Shown here: positions 1-5,672 of the stretch, one piece after another
Position numbering within the stretch: position 1 is the first letter of the stretch
Layout: every line of letters starts with the position of its first letter
Assembly (NCBI GenBank): GCA_964558445.1
Contig: CAZLEA010000064.1
Span: 1 to 7,787 of the forward strand
Direction of reading: 5' to 3'
DNA from: CAYXVJ01 sp964558445
Lineage (GTDB): Bacteria > Bacillota > Clostridia > Saccharofermentanales > Fastidiosipilaceae
DNA length: 7,787 nucleotides
Program-made: the position numbers and the translations under genes
The notes under the pieces: model-generated
The model's input: only the letters and a program-made list of their open reading frames with translations
Database searches by the model: none
What the model was told of the DNA's origin: nothing

Positions 1-21
1 AGCACGAATACAATTCATAGA

Positions 22-27
22 TATAAT
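22..27 (+). promoter_or_regulatory. Candidate -10 box ahead of the alcohol dehydrogenase
   Basis: A perfect TATAAT lies about 93 bases upstream of the chosen start codon. Its -35 partner would fall at or beyond the window's left edge, so it cannot be checked. The nine-base word TACAATTCA occurs on both sides, at 9-17 and 31-39, and the palindrome TTGTACAA sits at 28-35, so a regulator site could overlap this box. A weaker alternative is TTGATT (43-48) with TAAGAT (65-70) at 16-base spacing. This is motif matching only. Confidence 0.35.
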
Positions 28-102
28 TTGTACAATTCACCATTGATTTCTGAAGCCAGAGTGTTAAGATAATTAAGAATCAATCAAAAATGTACGAATT
101 AC

Positions 103-110
103 AAGGAGAG
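103..110 (+). promoter_or_regulatory. Ribosome binding site that fixes the alcohol dehydrogenase start at 120
   Basis: The sequence AAGGAGAG ends nine bases before the ATG at 120. An in-frame ATG at 90 lies upstream of this site and has only an A-rich stretch before it, so it has no usable Shine-Dalgarno sequence. The product from 120 starts MKRFTLPRDMYYGPG, which matches the usual N-terminus of the family, so the ten extra residues from ATG 90 are probably not translated. Confidence 0.8.
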
Positions 111-119
111 ACAAATCAG

Positions 120-1298
120 ATGAAGAGATTTACATTACCGAGAGATATGTACTACGGACCTGGCTCCCTAGACGCATTGAAGAACCTAGATGGTAAGAAG
201 GCTGTCGTCGTCGTTGGCGGTGGCTCCATGAAGCGCTTCGGATTCCTGGACAGAACGGTCGATAACCTGAAGGAAGCAGGTATGGAGGTCGAGTTGTTTG
301 AGAATGTCGAACCTGATCCGTCTGTCGAGACTGTTATGGCCGGTGCCAAGTTGATGCAGGAGTTCGAGCCTGACTGGATCGTCTCCATTGGTGGCGGTTC
401 CCCGATCGATGCTGCGAAGGCCATGTGGGCGTTTTATGAGCATCCGGATGTGACCTTTGATGATCTGATCATCCCCTTCAACTTCCCCAAACTAAGAAAC
501 AAGGCGCGCTTCGTCGCGATCCCCTCGACTTCCGGTACAGCTACCGAAGTTACGGCCTTCTCCGTTATCACGGACTATGCCAAGGGTATCAAGTATCCTC
601 TCGCCGACTTCGAGATCACCCCTGACCTCGCCATCGTCGACCCCGAGATTGCCGAGACCATGCCCGAGAGCCTCGCGGCCAACACCGGTATGGATGCACT
701 CGCTCATGCGATCGAAGCGTATGTTTCGACTGTCAGCAGCCCCTTCACCGATCCTCTGGCTCTGAAGGCCATCAGCATGGTATTCGAATACCTGCCTGCC
801 TCCGTTAAGGGCGACAAGGATGCCAGAGAGCAGATGCACTACGCACAGTGTCTCGCCGGCCAGGCCTTCTCGAACGCGCTCCTAGGCATTGTTCACTCGA
901 TCGCTCACAAGACGGGTGCCGCCTTCTCGACCGGTCACGTCGTCCATGGTTATGCCAATGCGATGTACCTGCCCTATGTCATCCAGTATAATCGCAAGGA
1001 TGCAGTCGGCCTGAAGAAGTACGCTGAGATCGGCCGTTCGCTCGGCCTCACAGGCAGCGACCTCGAAGTGTCCGATCTCCTAATCGAGAAGATCAGAGGT
1101 CTCGCCGATTCCTTCGGTATCGAGAGAACCTTGAAGTCGTTTGGTGTCATCGAAGAGGAATTCCTCGAGAAGCGTGCCGACGTTGCTGCGAACGCAGTGG
1201 GTGACGCCTGTACCGGCTCCAACCCGAGACCGATTGATAACGCTAACATGGAGAAGCTCCTGACAGCGATCTACTACGGTGAAGAAGTCGATTTCTAA
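120..1298 (+). CDS. Iron-containing alcohol dehydrogenase (butanol dehydrogenase-like, group III)
   Basis: A 392-residue cytoplasmic oxidoreductase, full length for the family, that would interconvert an aldehyde or ketone and an alcohol using NAD(P)H. The N-terminal nucleotide-binding domain carries VVGGGS (about 31-36) and SIGGGSPIDAAK (89-100); PSTSGTATE lies at 135-143. The helical C-terminal domain holds the expected metal ligands: Asp192 and His196 in MDALAHAIEAY, His259 in IVHSIAHKTGAAF and His276 in HGYANA. The C-terminal DACTGSNPRPID (362-373) is typical of the butanol dehydrogenase and lactaldehyde reductase-like branch. It has its own ribosome binding site and is followed by a hairpin terminator, so it is probably transcribed alone or ends an operon that begins outside the window. 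The substrate is unknown: butanol, ethanol, propanediol or a sugar-derived aldehyde are all possible. The family call is firm; a link to arabinose use rests only on its neighbours. Confidence 0.93.
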   Translation: MKRFTLPRDMYYGPGSLDALKNLDGKKAVVVVGGGSMKRFGFLDRTVDNLKEAGMEVELFENVEPDPSVETVMAGAKLMQEFEPDWIVSIGGGSPIDAAKAMWAFYEHPDVTFDDLIIPFNFPKLRNKARFVAIPSTSGTATEVTAFSVITDYAKGIKYPLADFEITPDLAIVDPEIAETMPESLAANTGMDALAHAIEAYVSTVSSPFTDPLALKAISMVFEYLPASVKGDKDAREQMHYAQCLAGQAFSNALLGIVHSIAHKTGAAFSTGHVVHGYANAMYLPYVIQYNRKDAVGLKKYAEIGRSLGLTGSDLEVSDLLIEKIRGLADSFGIERTLKSFGVIEEEFLEKRADVAANAVGDACTGSNPRPIDNANMEKLLTAIYYGEEVDF

Positions 1299-1325
1299 AT
1301 CATACGAAACCGATAACTTGCCCTA

Positions 1326-1343
1326 AGCGAACCTAAGAACTGA
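1326..1343 (+). repeat. Intergenic element, copy 1 (28 bases after the alcohol dehydrogenase stop)
   Basis: AGCGAACCTA is followed by AGAACTGA. The same ten bases, then a 5-of-8 match that includes CTGA, recur at 3582-3599. Both copies begin exactly 28 bases past the last base of a stop codon. With one-base indels the likeness extends to an upstream TTG and a downstream AGCCYG. Here the element runs into the terminator stem. Function unknown. Confidence 0.45.
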
Positions 1344-1349
1344 AATGAG

Positions 1350-1387
1350 AGCCCGTATACCCTCTAGTAGGATGTACGGGCTTCTTC
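1350..1387 (+). terminator. Rho-independent terminator after the alcohol dehydrogenase
   Basis: AGCCCGTA (1350-1357) pairs with TACGGGCT (1375-1382). The stem continues inward through a T-G pair, an A-T pair, one C-A mismatch and three more pairs to a five-base loop (CTAGT, 1364-1368). The tail TTCTTC is only moderately T-rich, so termination may be leaky. It lies about 50 bases after the stop codon. Confidence 0.65.
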
Positions 1388-1545
1388 ATACTTGGAAATT
1401 TCGACAAACATACATCTCTGGGCAAACTTGTCCGCCATGCCTCAGATATGTACACCTAACAGGCCTTATCAGTCAACTTTGTACCACATAACAGACTACT
1501 TACGTCTTTTGGCACCGTTGTTTCGGTGTTCAATACAGACAAGCA

Positions 1546-1554
1546 TGGTATGAT
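1546..1554 (+). promoter_or_regulatory. Candidate extended -10 promoter for the GH127 gene
   Basis: TGG followed by TATGAT forms an extended -10 motif (TGnTATGAT, five of six matches to TATAAT). No good -35 box lies 16-18 bases upstream, which extended -10 promoters tolerate. A start just downstream would give a leader of roughly 80 bases. The CACCG/CGGTG inverted repeat (1513-1528) ends 17 bases upstream of the TG, around the -35 region, and could be a regulator site. The alternative TATACT at 1612-1617 has no partner. Confidence 0.35.
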
Positions 1555-1643
1555 AGCAAACGGTAAGTATTAAACAAGAATGGGTTAAGTAGCGCTTGGG
1601 TCTGATTCCCTTATACTTAGCATCTTAATGGAGGAGAACACAA

Positions 1644-3554
1644 ATGGTTCAAAAAAATTCGTTATCTGTTCCGGTTTCCGCAGTTCGCATCAAGGACGAA
1701 TTCTGGTCACCCCTACAGAATCTGATTATTGAGCAGGTCATCCCTTATCAGAAGGCCATTATGGAGGACTCGGTACCGGGTGCCGCCAAGAGTCATGCGA
1801 TTCAGAACTTCCGCATCGCAGCAGGCGAAGCCGAGGGTGAGTTCTACGGCATGATCTTCCAAGATAGTGACGTAGCCAAGTGGCTCGAAGCCGTCGCCTA
1901 CTCGCTTGACGTCGTACCGAATCCGGAGCTCGAGAAGGAAGCAGATGAGATCATCGCGCTTATCGGCCGTGCCCAGGAGGAAGACGGTTACCTGAACACC
2001 TACTTCACCGTCAAGGAGCCAAGCCGCAAGTGGGAGAACCTCCAGGAAGCGCACGAGCTCTACTGCTCCGGTCACATGATCGAGGCCGCCGTCGCCTACT
2101 ACAAGGCAACGGGTAAGGACAATCTCTTGAATATCATGAAGAAGAACGCAGACCTCATCTGCGATCGCTTCGGTGTCGACAAGACCCGCGGTATTCCCGG
2201 CCACCAGGAGATCGAGCTCGCCTTGATCCGCCTCTATCGCGTTACAGGTGACGAGAAGTATCTGGATACAGCCAAGTACTTCCTAGAAGAGCGTGGCCAA
2301 GAGCCAAACTTCTTCCAACTCGAGCACGACAAGCGTCAGTGGCAGCACTTCGGCATGGATCCGGCGGACCGCGATTACTCGCAGAACAACTTGCCGATCA
2401 GAGAGCAAGACAAGGCTGTCGGCCACAGCGTTCGCGCCGTCTACATGTATACTTCGATGGCGGATCTCGCAGCCGAGACGAACGATGCAGAACTCTACGA
2501 AGTCTGTAAGACGATCTGGAACAACATCGTCGAGCAGCAGATGTACATCACCGGTGGTATCGGCGCGACAGTCCATGGCGAGGCCTTCTCCCAGGACTAC
2601 GAACTGCCAAACGATCTGGTCTATGCAGAGACTTGCGCGTCGGTGTCGATGGCGTTCTTTGCCCGTCGTATGCTCGAGATCGAGACCAAGGGTGTGTATA
2701 CCGATATCCTCGAGAAGCAGCTCTACAACGGCATCCTCAGCGGTATGCAGCTAGATGGCAAGCGCTTCTTCTACGTCAACCCCTTGGAGGTCGTACCGGG
2801 TGTGTCCGGTAAGCTGCCCGAGTACAGACATGTGTTGCCCAAGCGCCCTCAGTGGTACGCTTGTGCCTGCTGTCCTCCGAACGTCGCCCGTCTGGTGACC
2901 TCGCTTGGTCAGTACGCATGGGGTGAGAACGAGACGTCAGTTCTGGCGCATCTCTATCTCGGCGGTGAGGCGAAGTTCAAGAACGGTGCCCAGATCAGCT
3001 GTGAGTCCGGTTACCCCTGGAACGGCGATGTATCGTATACGGTTAACTCCGATATGTCCCTGAACTTCGGAATCCATATCCCCGCATGGTCTCGTGACAC
3101 GGTCGTCAAGATCAACGGCGAGACGGTAACCCCCGAGCTTGTCGACGGCTACATCTACATCGATCGCGAGTGGAAGAAGGGCGATACCGTAAGCTTAGAG
3201 CTAAACATGGAGGCCAGACGTGTCTACACGAACACGAAGGTCAGAGCCAACGCCTACCAGGTTGCCATCTTGCGCGGTCCGATCGTCTACTGTGTGGAGG
3301 AGGCCGACAACGGTAAGGAGCTGTCCGCACTCAGCGTTTCGCAGGATGCGCCGATTACGGCCGAGCATGTTACGGATGCGGATCTGGGTTCGATCACGAA
3401 GCTAGAGGTCAAGGGCTATAGAGCAGCGTCCGGTGATTCACTCTACAGCGAGACGAAGCCCGAGCTTACGGAAGTTAGCGTCACCTTGGTACCCTACTAC
3501 GCATGGGGTAACCGTGAGGCAGGCGAGATGAGAGTCTGGCTACAAGAGAAGTAA
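1644..3554 (+). CDS. GH127-family beta-L-arabinofuranosidase (DUF1680)
   Basis: A 636-residue protein close to the length of the characterised HypBA1 enzyme of Bifidobacterium longum (about 658). That enzyme frees L-arabinose from beta-1,2-linked L-arabinofuranosyl sugars, as found on plant hydroxyproline-rich glycoproteins. The N-terminal two-thirds is the (alpha/alpha)6 barrel, with the family motifs EEDGYLNTYF (112-121) and YCSGHMIEAAVAYY (140-153). The expected catalytic and zinc-site residues are all visible: Glu313 in HGEAF (acid/base, equal to Glu322 of HypBA1), Glu329 and Cys331 in YAETC, and Cys409-Cys410 in ACCPPN, where Cys409 matches the nucleophile Cys417. A beta-rich C-terminal part follows (about 430-636). 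There is no signal peptide, so it acts in the cytoplasm on imported sugars. The start is supported by TGGAGGAGA at 1629-1636, seven bases before the ATG. The related family GH146 cannot be fully excluded. Linkage specificity is inferred from family only. Confidence 0.9.
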   Translation: MVQKNSLSVPVSAVRIKDEFWSPLQNLIIEQVIPYQKAIMEDSVPGAAKSHAIQNFRIAAGEAEGEFYGMIFQDSDVAKWLEAVAYSLDVVPNPELEKEADEIIALIGRAQEEDGYLNTYFTVKEPSRKWENLQEAHELYCSGHMIEAAVAYYKATGKDNLLNIMKKNADLICDRFGVDKTRGIPGHQEIELALIRLYRVTGDEKYLDTAKYFLEERGQEPNFFQLEHDKRQWQHFGMDPADRDYSQNNLPIREQDKAVGHSVRAVYMYTSMADLAAETNDAELYEVCKTIWNNIVEQQMYITGGIGATVHGEAFSQDYELPNDLVYAETCASVSMAFFARRMLEIETKGVYTDILEKQLYNGILSGMQLDGKRFFYVNPLEVVPGVSGKLPEYRHVLPKRPQWYACACCPPNVARLVTSLGQYAWGENETSVLAHLYLGGEAKFKNGAQISCESGYPWNGDVSYTVNSDMSLNFGIHIPAWSRDTVVKINGETVTPELVDGYIYIDREWKKGDTVSLELNMEARRVYTNTKVRANAYQVAILRGPIVYCVEEADNGKELSALSVSQDAPITAEHVTDADLGSITKLEVKGYRAASGDSLYSETKPELTEVSVTLVPYYAWGNREAGEMRVWLQEK

Positions 3555-3581
3555 GAGACTCTGCCGGCTAATCTCTTGTGT

Positions 3582-3599
3582 AGCGAACCTAGCATCTGA
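3582..3599 (+). repeat. Intergenic element, copy 2 (28 bases after the GH127 stop)
   Basis: AGCGAACCTA followed by GCATCTGA matches copy 1 (1326-1343) at 15 of 18 positions without gaps. Both start exactly 28 bases past a stop codon. In this copy about 35 bases separate the element from the terminator, whereas copy 1 runs almost directly into its terminator. Function unknown. Confidence 0.45.
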
Positions 3600-3633
3600 T
3601 TGCAAGCCTGATCGGATCGAAATCAACCAACTT

Positions 3634-3669
3634 GAACACCGTGGATTGTGGATTCACGGTGTTCTTTTT
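3634..3669 (+). terminator. Strong rho-independent terminator after the GH127 gene
   Basis: GAACACCGTG (3634-3643) pairs perfectly over ten base pairs with CACGGTGTTC (3655-3664). Part of the 11-base loop can also pair (GAT with ATT, using one G-T). Five T residues follow at once (3665-3669). It lies 80 bases after the GH127 stop and just before the AT-rich promoter region of the next gene. Confidence 0.92.
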
Positions 3670-3699
3670 GATATTATGAGATATAATACTATCTATATA
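3668..3699 (+). promoter_or_regulatory. Candidate promoter region for the short-chain dehydrogenase
   Basis: An AT-rich stretch holds a perfect TATAAT at 3682-3687 and a second TATATA at 3694-3699. TTGATA at 3668-3673 overlaps the end of the terminator T-tract. It is too close to the first box (8 bases) and slightly far from the second (20 bases), so no pair is ideal. The promoter starts almost where the preceding terminator ends. Transcription from either box would give a leader of about 40-55 bases. Confidence 0.45.
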
Positions 3700-3734
3700 A
3701 AATTATTAGATTCATTTGCGAGAGCACTGAGTCG

Positions 3735-3740
3735 AGGAGG
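3735..3740 (+). promoter_or_regulatory. Ribosome binding site that fixes the short-chain dehydrogenase start at 3745
   Basis: AGGAGG lies four bases before the ATG at 3745, a little closer than usual. An ATG at 3741 is in a different frame. The frame stays open upstream to an ATG at 3646, but that codon lies in the loop of the terminator hairpin and has no ribosome binding site. The product from 3745 starts MKQLQDQVAMVTGGTRGIG, the normal N-terminus of the family. Confidence 0.8.
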
Positions 3741-3744
3741 ATGT

Positions 3745-4494
3745 ATGAAACAGCTACAAGATCAGGTCGCCATGGTGACCGGCGGCACCAGAGGAATCGG
3801 TTTCGATATCGTGAGGAAGTACCTAGATGCAGGCGCCAGAGTCGTGCTCTGCGGCTCGAGGCAGGAGACGGCCGATCAGGCAGTCGAGAAGCTCTTGGCC
3901 ATCAATTCGAAGTATCCCGTGACCGGCATCTCACCGGACCTGACCAATTACCAAGAGGTCGAGTCAGCCATCGACGGCATCGTCGAAACTTACGGTAAGC
4001 TGGACATCCTCGTGAACAACGCGGGTATCTCGGCGCACGAGACAATCTTCGATTATGATCCGGCAGAATTTGACTACATCATGCAGGTCAACGTGAACGC
4101 TTGTTTCTACACGAGCCGCGCAGCAGCCCCGCATATGAAGAGACAGCAGAGCGGTGTCATCCTCTACACCTCTTCGATGGTCACCCGTGAGGGCCAGGTC
4201 TCGGGTGTCGGCTACCCCGTATCGAAGTTTGCGGTCAACGGCTTGACTTACTCGCTCGGTCGCGAGCTCGCCCCGCACGGCATCCGCGTGAACGCGGTCG
4301 CACCGGGCGTGACGGATACGGATATGGTCGCCAACTTACCGTCTGAGGTTCGCGAGGGCGTCATCAAGATGATCCCGATCGGCCGTATGGGTAAGTCCGA
4401 GGAGATGGCCGATGCCTTCCTCTACCTGGCAAGCGAGCAGGCGGCGTTCATCACCGGTCAAGTCCTCTATATCGACGGCGGTCAGCGCGTCTAA
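3745..4494 (+). CDS. Classical short-chain dehydrogenase/reductase (SDR, FabG-like)
   Basis: A 249-residue soluble NAD(P)-dependent oxidoreductase of normal length for classical SDRs. The Rossmann fold carries the cofactor motif TGGTRGIG (12-19) and the structural NNAG (91-94). The catalytic set is complete: Asn116 in QVNVNAC, Ser144 in YTSS, and Tyr157 and Lys161 in YPVSK. NAVAPGVTDTDM (183-194) and the C-terminal ITGQVLYIDGG (236-246) are also standard. The residues after the second beta strand read CGSRQE (36-41); an arginine there and no acidic residue suggests a preference for NADP(H), which is an inference. It is flanked by terminators on both sides and has its own promoter-like region, so it is probably transcribed alone. 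The general FabG likeness does not show a role in fatty acid synthesis; next to a glycosidase and sugar transporter, a sugar or polyol dehydrogenase is equally possible. Substrate unknown. Confidence 0.9.
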   Translation: MKQLQDQVAMVTGGTRGIGFDIVRKYLDAGARVVLCGSRQETADQAVEKLLAINSKYPVTGISPDLTNYQEVESAIDGIVETYGKLDILVNNAGISAHETIFDYDPAEFDYIMQVNVNACFYTSRAAAPHMKRQQSGVILYTSSMVTREGQVSGVGYPVSKFAVNGLTYSLGRELAPHGIRVNAVAPGVTDTDMVANLPSEVREGVIKMIPIGRMGKSEEMADAFLYLASEQAAFITGQVLYIDGGQRV

Positions 4495-4524
4495 GCCCTG
4501 CCAATAGTCTGTTACAAGCAATTT

Positions 4525-4551
4525 GGGGAGCTCTCTTCGGGGGGCTCCTTT
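4525..4551 (+). terminator. Rho-independent terminator with a UUCG loop after the short-chain dehydrogenase
   Basis: GGAGCTCTC (4527-4535) pairs with GGGGGCTCC (4540-4548) through seven Watson-Crick and two G-T pairs around the loop TTCG (4536-4539), closed by C-G, which is the very stable cUUCGg tetraloop in RNA. Two outer G-T pairs are possible. A short T-run (TTT) follows. It begins 31 bases after the stop codon. Confidence 0.85.
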
Positions 4552-4582
4552 GCTATGTCTAGAATCATTAGCGCATGCCTGT

Positions 4583-4619
4583 TTTCGATATTGTATCCCC
4601 GTTTCGATATTGTATCCCC
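4583..4619 (+). repeat. Tandem 18-base direct repeat upstream of the transporter operon
   Basis: TTTCGATATTGTATCCCC occurs at 4583-4600 and again, identically, at 4602-4619, a period of 19 bases. The core CGATATTGTATC contains the short dyad GATA-TTG-TATC. A third, weaker copy of the core, AGATATTGTCTC, lies at 4647-4658 (10 of 12 matches), 42 bases from the second. The repeats sit after a terminator and 108 bases before the first permease start, where an operon promoter is expected. An operator or activator-binding array is the likely role, but no regulator was recognised and no clear -35/-10 pair was found here. Confidence 0.6.
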
Positions 4620-4727
4620 CGAGTCAGCGAATAGGGTTTGGTCACTAGATATTGTCTCTGCACAAATCGGCTGCGAGCAGGTACCGTGGAAGTAAATCGA
4701 TGTTTCTTGTTTGAGGAGGGATAGGCT

Positions 4728-5660
4728 ATGGAGAGCCAAATTCGCGTTCGGGGGCGCGGCCGCTATATCAGGCGGCGTTTGAACCAGAGTAAGTACTTAT
4801 ATATGCTCTTGATTCTACCCTTGATATATTTCGTCGTATTCAAGTATGTACCGATGTATGGTGTCATCATAGCCTTCAAGGATTTCAAGATCAGAGACGG
4901 CATCATGGGCAGTCAGTGGGTAGGGTTCGCAAACTTCCGAGAGTTCCTCAGAGACCCAAACTTCAAGACCGTCTTCTACAACACCATCATACTCAGCGTG
5001 ATGCAAATCGTGCTCGTGTTTCCGCTACCGATCGTCTTCGCCTTGATGCTAAACGAGAATCGTAGCCAGGGTGTCAATCGCTTCGTCGAGCGCGTGAGCA
5101 GTTTCCCGCACTTCATCTCGACCGTTGTCGTGATCTCGATGCTTACCACCTTCGTTAGCAAGGATGGGATCGTAAACCAACTAGTCGCCTTCTTCGGCGG
5201 CACACCGAAGTCTCTGATGCTCGATTCCGCGTGGTTTCGGCCGCTCTATATCATCACCGATATCTGGCAGTCTGTCGGCTGGAGTTCGATCATCTATATC
5301 GCGGCGCTGGCGGCGGTAGACCTACAGCTCTATGAGGCTTGCGAGATTGATGGCGGCGGTCGCTGGGCGCGCCTCCGACATGTCTCGATTCCCTCGATCG
5401 TACCGACGATCACGATCCTGTTCATCATGCGCATGGGCAGTATTATGTCTGTGTCGTTCGAGAAGGTCTTGCTTATGCAGAACCCGACCATCTACGCCAA
5501 GGCGGACGTCATCTCGACTTACGTCTACAGACGCGGTCTGGAGGGCGCACAGTACAGCTATGCGACGGCGATTAACGTGTTCGAGTCCTTGATCGGCATC
5601 GCCTTCTTGCTCTCTGCGAACTTCATCTCGCAGAAGCTTAACGAAACCAGCTTGTTCTAG
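4728..5660 (+). CDS. Carbohydrate ABC transporter permease, LplB-type
   Basis: A 310-residue inner-membrane subunit of a binding-protein-dependent sugar importer. A short, very basic cytoplasmic N-terminus (RVRGRGRYIRRR, 6-17) precedes six predicted membrane segments near residues 23-49, 83-108, 129-148, 172-196, 222-240 and 281-302. The EAA loop, which contacts the ATPase, is seen as YEACEIDGGGRW followed by IPSIVP (about 202-226). Family features include VPMYGVIIAFKDF (41-53) after the first segment. The start is set by GAGGAGGG at 4713-4720, seven bases before the ATG. It is the first gene of a tight operon with the second permease and the binding lipoprotein. This LplB branch typically pairs with a YtcP/LplC-type permease, as here, and relies on a shared ATPase encoded elsewhere; none is in the window. 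The substrate is probably an oligosaccharide, by context. Confidence 0.92.
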   Translation: MESQIRVRGRGRYIRRRLNQSKYLYMLLILPLIYFVVFKYVPMYGVIIAFKDFKIRDGIMGSQWVGFANFREFLRDPNFKTVFYNTIILSVMQIVLVFPLPIVFALMLNENRSQGVNRFVERVSSFPHFISTVVVISMLTTFVSKDGIVNQLVAFFGGTPKSLMLDSAWFRPLYIITDIWQSVGWSSIIYIAALAAVDLQLYEACEIDGGGRWARLRHVSIPSIVPTITILFIMRMGSIMSVSFEKVLLMQNPTIYAKADVISTYVYRRGLEGAQYSYATAINVFESLIGIAFLLSANFISQKLNETSLF

Positions 5661-5672
5661 GGGGGCGAATCT

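Larger units (their letters stand above)
1299..1643 (+). other. 345-base intergenic region between the alcohol dehydrogenase and GH127 genes
   Basis: No convincing gene is present. The left part holds the shared post-stop element (1326-1343) and the terminator hairpin (1350-1387). The middle has a short dyad, GGGCAA-AC-TTGTCC at 1420-1433, whose third pair is G-T. Further right, CACCG at 1513-1517 pairs with CGGTG at 1524-1528. The right end holds a candidate extended -10 (1546-1554), a second TATAAT-like box (TATACT, 1612-1617) with no good -35, an AGCGCT palindrome (1591-1596), and the GH127 ribosome binding site (1629-1636). The length suggests real promoter and operator content for the glycosidase gene, but no named operator was recognised. 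Confidence 0.6.

Noticed and set aside
25..37. Possible AraR operator around TTTGTACAATT
   Set aside because: It shares the TTGTAC half-site but lacks the full ATTTGTACGTACAAAT-type dyad, and it precedes the alcohol dehydrogenase, not an arabinose gene.
266..276. Possible loss of a metal-binding histidine in the alcohol dehydrogenase (positions are residues; the site reads GAAFSTGHVVH)
   Set aside because: The spacing to the last histidine is three residues longer than in FucO-type enzymes, but an STGH-type insertion followed by HG is a variant I recall from clostridial members, and His276 keeps the HG motif. This does not look like a defective enzyme.
1345..1491. A 48-codon open frame in the gap after the alcohol dehydrogenase
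   Set aside because: It has no ribosome binding site, it runs straight through the terminator hairpin, and its product has no recognisable features.
1585..1602. Possible CcpA catabolite-repression site around TAGCGCTTGG
   Set aside because: Only the central CG and a few positions fit the cre consensus; the outer TG and CA do not match.
1713..2204. A 163-codon open frame on the - strand opposite the GH127 gene
   Set aside because: It lies entirely inside a well-supported gene. Such long antisense frames follow from the C/G-rich third positions of the true coding strand.
3646..3744. A longer N-terminus for the short-chain dehydrogenase, starting at 3646
   Set aside because: The upstream ATG lies in the loop of a strong terminator with no ribosome binding site. 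The extra 33 residues are not part of the SDR fold, and the ATG at 3745 has AGGAGG in front of it.
4512..4739. A 75-codon open frame on the - strand across the transporter promoter region
   Set aside because: It starts inside the first permease gene, has no ribosome binding site, runs through the repeats and the terminator, and resembles no known protein.
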